Shown piece by piece: positions 1-5,065 of a DNA stretch of 5,584 bases (its first letter is position 1; every line of letters starts with the position of its first letter). Both the position numbers and the translations under genes were made by a program. The DNA lies in contig CAJWPW010000093.1 of the NCBI GenBank assembly GCA_913045415.1, positions 1 to 5,584 on the forward strand, in the 5' to 3' direction. The notes under the pieces are model-generated. The model was given only the letters and a program-made list of their open reading frames with translations, had not been told where the DNA came from and made no database searches. Source of the stretch: an uncultured Fidelibacterota bacterium (GTDB lineage: Bacteria > Marinisomatota > Marinisomatia > Marinisomatales > UBA1611).

Positions 1-587
1 AACAATCTATGATTAATGAAAAAGGTGAATTGGTTTGTATCTCAGCATTCCCTTCCATGCCGATCCATTTTTGGAATGATCCAAATGGCATTAAATACCA
101 GAATGCGTATTTTGGGACTTTCCCCGGAATTTGGTACCATGGTGATTTTATTCGTGTATCTAAACATGGCGGAATCAAGATCTTTGGACGCAGCGATGCT
201 ACACTGAATCCCGGCGGTGTTCGGATTGGAACAGCAGAAATTTATCGTGTGGTGGAGGCAATGGATTTTGTGGAAGATAGTCTGGTGATCGGACAGGAAT
301 GGGAAGATGATCAGCGTGTAATTTTATTTTTAAAAATGAAGGAGGGTTTTATACTGAGCGATGAATTGATTGTGGAAATCAAATCCCAAATACGCTCCAA
401 CTGCTCACCAAGACATGTCCCAGCCAAAATCCTTGAAACAAAAGGAATCCCCTATACAATTAACTTGAAAAAAGTGGAAATCGCTGTAAAAAAGATCATC
501 CAAGGGAAAGATGTAACCAACCGCGATGCATTGGCAAATCCGGAAGTTTTGGATTTTTATAAAAATATTCCCGAATTACAATCTTAG
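1..587 (+). CDS. aacS: Acetoacetyl-CoA synthetase, C-terminal part (5' end outside window)
   Basis: This enzyme activates acetoacetate to acetoacetyl-CoA using ATP and CoA (acetoacetate-CoA ligase, adenylate-forming ANL superfamily, cytosolic), feeding ketone-body or polyhydroxybutyrate-type carbon into central metabolism. The reading frame is open to the left edge (first full codon at 3-5), so the Met codon at 9 is internal. What is visible is about 194 residues, against roughly 650 for the family, so the core N-terminal domain is missing. Seen: the FPSMPIHFWND block; the YHGDF segment carrying the ribose-binding Asp (codon 144-146); the hinge/C-domain motif GRSDATLNPGGVRIG; the family-typical SPRHVPAK; and a late PYTINLKKVE segment whose lysines (codons 468-473) occupy the catalytic A10 Lys position. 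The wording of these blocks fits acetoacetyl-CoA rather than acetyl-CoA synthetase. Its TAG stop overlaps the convergent GAPDH gene stop by 4 bp, leaving no room for a terminator. Confidence 0.93.
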   Translation, partial: QSMINEKGELVCISAFPSMPIHFWNDPNGIKYQNAYFGTFPGIWYHGDFIRVSKHGGIKIFGRSDATLNPGGVRIGTAEIYRVVEAMDFVEDSLVIGQEWEDDQRVILFLKMKEGFILSDELIVEIKSQIRSNCSPRHVPAKILETKGIPYTINLKKVEIAVKKIIQGKDVTNRDALANPEVLDFYKNIPELQS

Positions 588-1585
588 TCTAGTCGATCTA
601 ATATTCCCAGCAAATCAACTACTCGATTTGAATATCCCCATTCATTATCGTACCAGTTCAATGTCTTAACCATATTTCCCTGAACCACTTTCGTAAATGG
701 TGCATCAAAAATAGATGAATGTGGATTCCCAATAATGTCTGTTGATACAACCGGCAAGGTAGAATATTCTACTATTCGAGATAATCTTTCTGTTTGTGAA
801 GCTTCATACACAGCTTCATTTAATTGATCTTGTGTTACATCCTGACTCAAAATAAACACAGAATCTACGACTGAGCCATCAGGTACAGGAACACGCATAG
901 CAATACCATCTAATTTGCCTTCAAGTTCTGGCAGCACTTTCCCCACAGCCTTTGCAGCTCCGGTAGACGTTGGAATTATATTTTCTGCGGCTGCTCGACT
1001 TCGTCGCAAATCAGAATGAGGGACATCTGCCAGTCGTTGATCATTTGTATATGCATGAATTGTATTTATAACACCAAACTCAATTCCAAAATTATCATGA
1101 AGAATCATTGCCATTGGTGCCAAACAGTTTGTGGTGCAACTTGCGTTGGATATGATTTTATGTTCTGATGTCAAACTACCATCGTTTACACCAATCACAA
1201 CCATATTATCAATATCTTCTTTTGCTGGAACCGTAAGAATGATTCGTTTTGCACCTGCATCTAAATGTTGATTTAATAATGCTCTCGTACGAAAGATCCC
1301 GGTTGCTTCAATGACAATATCCACATCTATTTCTGCCCAAGGTAGTTGGGATGGATCCCGTTGATTTAACATTTTAATCGTATTGGATGATGTTTTAAGA
1401 ATATCACCTTCAGTTTCAACCGTATCATTAAATCGGCCCATCACTGTGTCATATTTTAATAAATAAGCTAGAACATCATTATCGGCTAAATCATTAATCG
1501 CAACCACATCAATATCATTTCGTTCATTCATGATTCGAAAGACAGACCGTCCAATCCTTCCAAATCCATTTATGGCCACTCTCAT
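584..1585 (-). CDS. gap: Glyceraldehyde-3-phosphate dehydrogenase, type I (active copy)
   Basis: This glycolytic/gluconeogenic enzyme converts glyceraldehyde 3-phosphate, phosphate and NAD+ to 1,3-bisphosphoglycerate; it acts in the cytosol as a tetramer. The 333 residues match the usual family length. Seen: N-terminal Rossmann motif INGFGRIGR (residues 5-13); Asp32 at the end of the second strand; the catalytic block SNASCTTNC with Cys150 (codon 1136-1138); His177 in HAYTNDQ; the phosphate-site TGAA (208-211); Arg231 in MRVPVPDGS; and C-terminal WYDNEWGY with Asn314. Asp32 plus the VP pair at 188-189 favour NAD over NADP (inferred from the known rule that chloroplast NADP enzymes carry Ala-Ser there). 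The ATG overlaps the stop of the upstream paralog as ATGA (1582-1585), and a clear AGGAG lies 7 nt upstream, so the start is secure and translation is probably coupled. The gene ends 4 bp inside the convergent synthetase gene, with no hairpin visible at the junction. Confidence 0.97.
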   Translation of the reverse strand: MRVAINGFGRIGRSVFRIMNERNDIDVVAINDLADNDVLAYLLKYDTVMGRFNDTVETEGDILKTSSNTIKMLNQRDPSQLPWAEIDVDIVIEATGIFRTRALLNQHLDAGAKRIILTVPAKEDIDNMVVIGVNDGSLTSEHKIISNASCTTNCLAPMAMILHDNFGIEFGVINTIHAYTNDQRLADVPHSDLRRSRAAAENIIPTSTGAAKAVGKVLPELEGKLDGIAMRVPVPDGSVVDSVFILSQDVTQDQLNEAVYEASQTERLSRIVEYSTLPVVSTDIIGNPHSSIFDAPFTKVVQGNMVKTLNWYDNEWGYSNRVVDLLGILDRLD

Positions 1586-2610
1586 GATCTATCTCCTACA
1601 TTTTCCAATTCCTGATAACATTTTATCAATTCTAATATTCGTGCAGAAAACCCCCAACCATTATCATACCAACAAACCGTTTTTAATAATTTATTGGCCG
1701 TAATCATTGTTGCTTTAGCATCATAAAGCATTGTTTCGCTACATCCGATAACATCACTCGAGACGATTGGATCATCCGTATATCCAACAATATTTTTGAG
1801 ATTCCCTTCAGCAAATTCTTTTATAGTAGCATTGGTTTCTTCTACTGATGGAAGTCGTTCTAAATCGGTAGTTAAATCAACCGCTGATCCATTTGAGACT
1901 GGTACATTAAAAGCAGTCCCAGCTATTTTTCCAGCAAATTGTGGCATTATTTTTTCAACAAAGTCTGGTGCCCAAGTTTTATTTGGAATAATATTTTCAA
2001 CTGCAGAACGGCTTCGTCGGAGATCAGTCTGTGCAGAGTCAGCCAATGGTTGATCGGACGTATAAGCATGAACCGTTGTCATCATTGCCCTTTTTACTCC
2101 AAATTTCTCATCAAGCATTTTGAGCATTAATGCCAAAACTTGCGTTGTGGATGACGTGGTTGAAATAATCTGGTCTAACGCTTCAATCGAATCTTCATTT
2201 ACTCCGGGAATAACAATTCGATCAATCTCATCATTAGGAGGAACAGTAACAATCACACGTTTTGCCCCTGCTTCAATTTGCTTTTGTAAATCAACCGAAT
2301 TTCTATATTTCCCAGTCGCATCAATTACAACGTCTACATCAAGGGCATCCCATGATATTTGGCCAGGATCTCCACCCGGAAGAATTTGTACTTTTTGATC
2401 ATTTGCAATTAAATAGTTACCTTCTAGGATAATCTCTTTTTCAAGTGGCCCATGAATTGAATCTCGCACTAATAAATAATGGAGTGATTCTGCAGGTCCC
2501 AGATCGCTAATTGCTACAAAATTAAAATTTGGATTTTTATACCCTTGTCGAAATAGGTTTCGTCCGATACGACCAAAACCAAATAGGGCAATATTTATAG
2601 GGTTATTCAT
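1582..2610 (-). CDS. GAPDH-family paralog lacking the catalytic cysteine (predicted pseudoenzyme)
   Basis: This 342-residue protein aligns with GAPDH from end to end and is first in a two-gene unit with the active copy. The nucleotide-binding part is kept: GFGRIGRN (11-18), Asp36, DATGKYR (97-103), and VTVPPNDEID followed by GVN. The catalytic block SNASCTTNC reads STTSSTTQV instead, putting Ser154 (codon TCC at 2149-2151) in place of Cys. His181 is retained (TVHAYTSDQ), as is DLRRSR. Other substrate residues are changed: the TGAA phosphate loop reads TWAP (Trp213, codon 1972-1974), the conserved Arg of MRVPV is Asn235 (codon 1906-1908), and WYDNEWG is WYDNGWG. Cys149 is known to be essential in GAPDH, so classical activity is not expected. 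The frame is intact with no stops or shifts, so this is a maintained gene and not a decaying copy. Role unknown; a regulatory or structural partner of the neighbouring GAPDH is an inference. The start has only a weak SD-like GATGG far upstream, but MNNPINIALFGFG begins the fold where expected. Confidence 0.9.
   Translation of the reverse strand: MNNPINIALFGFGRIGRNLFRQGYKNPNFNFVAISDLGPAESLHYLLVRDSIHGPLEKEIILEGNYLIANDQKVQILPGGDPGQISWDALDVDVVIDATGKYRNSVDLQKQIEAGAKRVIVTVPPNDEIDRIVIPGVNEDSIEALDQIISTTSSTTQVLALMLKMLDEKFGVKRAMMTTVHAYTSDQPLADSAQTDLRRSRSAVENIIPNKTWAPDFVEKIMPQFAGKIAGTAFNVPVSNGSAVDLTTDLERLPSVEETNATIKEFAEGNLKNIVGYTDDPIVSSDVIGCSETMLYDAKATMITANKLLKTVCWYDNGWGFSARILELIKCYQELENVGDRS
1593..1597 (-). 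promoter_or_regulatory. Shine-Dalgarno site for the active GAPDH gene
   Basis: AGGAG on the minus strand, 7 nt before the ATG at 1585. It lies inside the last codons of the upstream paralog, so ribosomes finishing that gene end on top of this start. It confirms the annotated start and supports coupled translation. Confidence 0.75.
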
Positions 2611-2723
2611 AAACTTATATATTCCATCTCAGTTCAGCCTTAAAATTAAAACAATAAATGGCATAAATGTTGCAACTATTAGAATTATTTTAAAATTTTC
2701 ATAATAAAATGAACTTGTATGGG

Positions 2724-2751
2724 TCGTCAATCGTAAAAAGGTGTGTATAAA
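2724..2751 (+). promoter_or_regulatory. Possible plus-strand promoter
   Basis: TCGTCA (2724-2729, four of six bases of TTGACA), a 16-nt spacer, then TATAAA (2746-2751, five of six bases of TATAAT). A transcript would begin near 2758 and end at the hairpin at about 2858, giving an RNA of about 100 nt. In such AT-rich DNA a match of this quality can occur by chance, and FCB-group promoters often depart from this consensus. Confidence 0.25.
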
Positions 2752-2756
2752 ACAAA

Positions 2757-2762
2757 AAGGAA
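2757..2762 (+). promoter_or_regulatory. Shine-Dalgarno-like site before the 17-codon ORF
   Basis: AAGGAA lies 6 nt before the ATG at 2769, at a good spacing and stronger than the sites before several of the certain genes here. It is the main reason to consider the short ORF translated. Confidence 0.35.
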
Positions 2763-2768
2763 CTAGTC

Positions 2769-2822
2769 ATGAAACAAACAGATAAAACAAAATCAGGAAC
2801 TGATATTGAGATTGCTCTATAA
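2769..2822 (+). CDS. Possible 17-residue peptide or leader ORF
   Basis: An ATG with a good ribosome site opens an 18-codon frame encoding MKQTDKTKSGTDIEIAL, ending in TAA 8 nt before a strong hairpin. The peptide is polar, with four lysines, no membrane segment, and no run of a single amino acid that would suggest attenuation. It could be a true microprotein, the coding part of a dual-function small RNA, the remnant of a longer gene, or chance. I recognise no family. The arrangement of possible promoter, SD, ORF and terminator within about 135 bases is what makes it worth listing. Confidence 0.25.
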   Translation: MKQTDKTKSGTDIEIAL

Positions 2823-2824
2823 AC

Positions 2825-2861
2825 AAAAAAGCCCATCACTAATGGGTGATGGGCTTTTATT
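2825..2861. terminator. Bidirectional rho-independent terminator
   Basis: GCCCATCAC (2831-2839) pairs with GTGATGGGC (2846-2854), a perfect 9-bp stem with a 6-base loop, extendable by one G-U pair on the plus strand. It is flanked by six A's on the left (2825-2830) and TTTTATT on the right. Read leftward it ends in six U's and sits 4 nt after the stop of the 27-residue ORF, so it most clearly terminates the right-hand operon. Read rightward it has a weaker U-tract and would end the short plus-strand transcript. Confidence 0.9.
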
Positions 2862-2943
2862 AATCGTCATAATCTTGAAACCGTTCTCTTACTTTCAAAA
2901 ATGCTATAAGAACCAATATTACAAATAATACCCCAATTGTCAC
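2860..2943 (-). CDS. 27-residue single-helix membrane microprotein
   Basis: A GTG codon overlaps the TGA stop of the preceding gene as GTGA (2940-2943), a standard translational-coupling arrangement, and GGGGA lies 5 nt upstream of it. The frame encodes 27 residues: a short start, a hydrophobic stretch (about residues 3-16, GVLFVILVLIAF in the middle), then a charged tail KVRERFQDYDD. The positive KVRER after the helix predicts an N-out/C-in single-pass topology. The TAA is 4 nt before the terminator hairpin, exactly where the last gene of an operon should end. No homologue is recognised and function is unknown. There is no ATG in the frame, so its reality rests on the coupled GTG, the membrane-like composition and the terminator placement. 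Confidence 0.55.
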   Translation of the reverse strand: MTIGVLFVILVLIAFLKVRERFQDYDD

Positions 2944-3278
2944 TTTTTCCCCGATTGACTAAACCCTAATGCACCATACCTATCATTTAAAACTATCACA
3001 CCATCCATATCCCGGTTCGAACCCATATACGCCGTTGGCTGTTCATATTTATTATAGGTCTGGACATATCCATTCTCATTTTTCCCCGTTCCTAAATACA
3101 GTGTTCGTTTTTGATCCTGGTTATAAGCGGTTATAAATCCGCCATGTCCGTCATCCTTAATTGTGATTGAATTCACCACAATATCACCAAAATTACTGCT
3201 ATCCTCGAACCCGCTTAATACGAAAAATAAAGTGGTGGTTAGCACTCCAATCAAAAAACTTTTAAAATCAATCTGCAT
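2940..3278 (-). CDS. Membrane-anchored or exported protein with three 23-residue repeats
   Basis: A 112-residue protein of unknown function. Residues 8-22 form one hydrophobic segment after a Lys-containing start (FKSFLIGVLTTTLFFVL), acting as a signal peptide or N-terminal anchor that places the rest outside the cytoplasm. From residue 47 to the end there are three copies of a 23-residue unit with the pattern G-x-[VI]-x-x-[YL]-N, then Y-[LM]-G-[TS] about 14 residues later. Regular Gly/Asn turns and alternating aliphatic/aromatic positions suggest a small beta-solenoid or stacked hairpins (inference). Start choice: an ATG at 3284 is also in frame, but AAGGAG (3287-3292) is only 2 nt from it and 8 nt from the ATG at 3278, so 3278 is preferred. 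It lies 15 nt after the phosphatase gene and overlaps the next microprotein by 4 nt. Confidence 0.8.
   Translation of the reverse strand: MQIDFKSFLIGVLTTTLFFVLSGFEDSSNFGDIVVNSITIKDDGHGGFITAYNQDQKRTLYLGTGKNENGYVQTYNKYEQPTAYMGSNRDMDGVIVLNDRYGALGFSQSGKK
2943..3140 (-). repeat. Three tandem 23-residue protein repeats
   Basis: Coding repeat inside the preceding gene. Unit 1 begins GGFITAYNQDQ and ends at YLGTGKNEN; unit 2 begins GYVQTYNKYEQ and ends at YMGSNRDMD; unit 3 begins GVIVLNDRYG and is cut at the C-terminus after GFSQSGKK. Units 1 and 2 are each exactly 23 residues. The DNA copies have diverged, so the repeat is visible in protein only. Confidence 0.7.
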
Positions 3279-3286
3279 TATCATTT

Positions 3287-3292
3287 CTCCTT
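3287..3292 (-). promoter_or_regulatory. Shine-Dalgarno site that decides the repeat-protein start
   Basis: AAGGAG lies directly after the stop of the phosphatase gene. It is 2 nt from the ATG at 3284 and 8 nt from the ATG at 3278, so the second Met is the likely start. Confidence 0.7.
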
Positions 3293-3293
3293 A

Positions 3294-4067
3294 TTAATTC
3301 AAAATATTTTGAAAGTCTGCAATTGAATCAATCAAGCCATCTGGATCAATCTTGCTTGATTCTATCATCCCTTCATGATATTTGCCGGTTTTTACCAAAA
3401 TGCCCGGTATTCCAAGATTTTGTGCCCCATTTACATCATTAATTAGATCATCACCAATCATGACTACTTCATCAGGAGCTAATCTTAAATCATCCAATGC
3501 ACATTGGAAAAATGCTTTATTGGGTTTCCCAACAAGTTGAGATTCCTTTCCTGTGGAAAATTCTAAGGCAGCAACAAACCCACCTGCATCCATTCGTAAA
3601 CCACTATCTACTCTATAATATTTCCCCTTGTGAAGTGCAATAATTTCTGCTCCATTCATCACATGATAAAAAGCCTCGTTCAATAGATCGTAAGTCCATT
3701 CATCAAAATCTCCGATCACAATTACTTCAGGATTTTCCAGATCTTCTTCAAATTCTATATAGTCTTGTTTCAGGTTTTCCGTGATGAAAAATCGGCAGGA
3801 TGGCGATCCTTTTTTTCGTAAGAAATCTATCCCCGCAAATCCTGCAGAAATGATCTCATTCTCTATGCATGCCAATCCAATATTAGTCAAGTTTTCTTGA
3901 AGTGTATGTCTATTATTTGTGGTGGTATTTGTTAGGAATCGAAATGGAAGATTGTTTCTTCTCAAATAGCTTAATGCGTCAATTGCACCGGGGAGGGGTT
4001 TCCCAGATTGGTAAAACACACCATCCAGATCAAATAAGAATCCTTTAGCTTTCCGAATCAATTCCAT
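3294..4067 (-). CDS. HAD superfamily subfamily IIA phosphatase (NagD/LHPP/HDHD2-like)
   Basis: A 257-residue cytosolic Mg2+-dependent phosphatase; the physiological substrate cannot be read from the sequence (NagD relatives act on nucleotides, others on p-nitrophenyl phosphate, phosphoglycolate or pyrophosphate). All HAD motifs are present: motif I FDLDGVFY with nucleophile Asp13 and Asp15; motif II FLTNTTT with Thr46; motif III Lys181 in LVGKPNKAFF; motif IV IGDDLINDV with Asp206, Asp207 and Asp211. The C2-type cap spans roughly residues 80-180 and includes VIVIGDFDEWTY and the DAGGFVAALE segment reminiscent of the HDHD2/LHPP branch. Length fits the IIA family. The start overlaps the preceding gene by 23 bp; GGAAGAG lies 4 nt before the ATG, and the fold begins right after it, so the start is credible. 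The stop is followed at once by the ribosome site of the next gene. A housekeeping metabolite-repair role is plausible. Confidence 0.93.
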   Translation of the reverse strand: MELIRKAKGFLFDLDGVFYQSGKPLPGAIDALSYLRRNNLPFRFLTNTTTNNRHTLQENLTNIGLACIENEIISAGFAGIDFLRKKGSPSCRFFITENLKQDYIEFEEDLENPEVIVIGDFDEWTYDLLNEAFYHVMNGAEIIALHKGKYYRVDSGLRMDAGGFVAALEFSTGKESQLVGKPNKAFFQCALDDLRLAPDEVVMIGDDLINDVNGAQNLGIPGILVKTGKYHEGMIESSKIDPDGLIDSIADFQNILN

Positions 4068-4320
4068 CTTGCTCTTCCAATTTTTCTTTTAGGTCACTCA
4101 TCTTTTGAATTGATGTATTTTGTCCCAGTTCACCAGAATCAAACTCTTCATGCCATCGTTCTTTCGCATAAAGGACTCTCATAATCAAAATGGTTGCATA
4201 GATAAAAAGAAGACTAATAAAACCAACCACATGAAATGAATTTTCTCTGTCCACCATGAAAAATAAAAATAAGAGGACCAGCGGCATCCAACGAATCAGT
4301 TTTTGGACAATTTTTCCCAT
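4045..4320 (-). CDS. Small membrane protein with two transmembrane helices
   Basis: This 91-residue protein belongs to no family I recognise. Seen: a basic start (MGKIVQKLIRW), a first hydrophobic helix at about residues 9-23 (MPLVLLFLFFMV), a short charged turn DRENSF, a second helix at about 31-51 (VVGFISLLFIYATILIMRVL), then a hydrophilic, acidic tail of about 40 residues (KERWHEEFDSGE... to SDLKEKLEEQ) that may form a short coiled coil. The basic N-terminus and the tail are probably both cytoplasmic, making a helical hairpin. It starts 4 nt after the stop of the upstream hydrolase gene with no clear SD, implying coupled translation, and its last 23 bp overlap the phosphatase gene. The tail could contact that phosphatase or another operon product, but nothing shows this directly. 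Confidence 0.75.
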   Translation of the reverse strand: MGKIVQKLIRWMPLVLLFLFFMVDRENSFHVVGFISLLFIYATILIMRVLYAKERWHEEFDSGELGQNTSIQKMSDLKEKLEEQDGIDSES

Positions 4321-4324
4321 GGAA

Positions 4325-5065
4325 TTAATTCAATGTTTCACTCACGAATTCTAACATTTTCTTCTGTTTTGTCAGATATCCTAGACGGGTTTCAATATTT
4401 ACATAGCGCACATTTCTACGCAGGGATTCCCAAGATAAACTTCCATCATCTCTTTTTATGACCGTATCCTGAAGAACAACATTATATGGTCCATTCGCTA
4501 GTTTTTCGAAGTCTTTCTCGTGAGTGCATAATATAAAATCTCTAGGATTTTGTTGTTTTTTTATAGATGTCTTCCGGCTGTATTTCAACTCATATTTCAC
4601 ATTGTAACCACGAAAATTATTATGGACAGAAATCAATATACCATCCTTCTTTGGCATAATTTTTTCCAAAAATTGGATTCGGTCTCTTTCAATATCATCT
4701 AATGCTTTTTTTAATGTTCCCGGCGGCCAATAAGGTTTGAATTTTTTTAACGAATGGTAAGAGCCACTCCGTGAAAAAAGCCGGTTTGGATCAATGATAG
4801 TCGATAAGTATGGAATTTCGCGATTATCATTTTGGATAAAAAATGCTCTCCCCGGGAAATGACTAATATGATGATCTAAAGCCATTTTTGCCGTTTTTTC
4901 ATCTCCGTGGAGCCATATGTAATGAACCGACGAATTACCATTTTCTACGAGATTAAAATCGGTACCTGCAAATGTGATAGGCGATGGTGAAGTATCCATT
5001 TCTTCATTTTCTGAGCCCAAAATGAATGAAAAAGTGAAACCAAAAAGTATTAATCTATTTAACAA
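4325..5065 (-). CDS. Exported M14/AstE-AspA-like zinc hydrolase candidate
   Basis: A 246-residue protein by the start preferred here. Residues 1-18 look like a signal peptide (LLNRLILFGFTFSFILGSEN, with Asn-Arg, a hydrophobic core, then Gly-Ser). The mature part carries, in order, the marks of M14-type metallocarboxypeptidases and AstE/AspA-like deacylases: WLHGDE (His53, Glu56, an HxxE zinc pair), IDPNRLFSR (Asp92-Arg95, compare DxNRxF), SVHNN (His148, third zinc ligand), and VNIETRLG (Glu225, at the place of the general base). A peptide- or amide-cleaving activity outside the cytoplasm is inferred; the substrate is unknown. Start choice: the frame stays open to an ATG at 5185, but that would overlap the secreted protein gene by 131 bp. 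A TTG at 5063-5065 with AAAAGG 6 nt upstream gives a clean signal peptide and an 11-bp overlap. An ATG at 4999 would remove the signal peptide. Confidence 0.7.
   Translation of the reverse strand: MLNRLILFGFTFSFILGSENEEMDTSPSPITFAGTDFNLVENGNSSVHYIWLHGDEKTAKMALDHHISHFPGRAFFIQNDNREIPYLSTIIDPNRLFSRSGSYHSLKKFKPYWPPGTLKKALDDIERDRIQFLEKIMPKKDGILISVHNNFRGYNVKYELKYSRKTSIKKQQNPRDFILCTHEKDFEKLANGPYNVVLQDTVIKRDDGSLSWESLRRNVRYVNIETRLGYLTKQKKMLEFVSETLN

Larger units (their letters stand above)
2611..2859. other. AT-rich intergenic region upstream of the GAPDH pair
   Basis: This 249-base stretch separates two leftward operons: it must hold the promoter of the GAPDH pair (minus strand), and its right end holds the terminator of the operon to the right. 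Positions 2640-2715 are almost all A/T and include an ATTTTAAAATTTT run. On the minus strand a TTGCAA at about 2674-2669 is a possible -35, but no convincing -10 follows at the right distance, so I do not call that promoter. The plus-strand half holds a candidate promoter, a ribosome site and a 17-codon ORF, listed separately. Confidence 0.6.

Noticed and set aside
16..207. 63-codon plus-strand frame inside the acetoacetyl-CoA synthetase gene
   Set aside because: It overlaps conserved synthetase motifs in another frame and shows no independent support.
2149..2151. Ser154 of the GAPDH paralog as a sequencing error for Cys
   Set aside because: A single base change would restore Cys, but neighbouring signature positions (Asn-Ala, Asn, second Cys) and distant substrate residues (Gly to Trp, Arg to Asn) are changed too, so one error cannot explain it.
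1796..2398. Plus-strand open frames of 63-92 codons opposite the GAPDH paralog
   Set aside because: They lie wholly inside a long, well-conserved minus-strand gene, have no ribosome sites of note, and encode no recognisable protein; they are shadows.
2684..2705. Imperfect dyad ATTAT...ATAAT as an operator for the GAPDH pair
   Set aside because: The arms are short and pure A/T in a region that is almost all A/T, where such symmetry is expected by chance.
2825..2861. The hairpin as part of a CRISPR or repeat array
   Set aside because: It occurs once, with A- and T-tracts on either side, and fits a terminator fully; no second copy is seen in the window.
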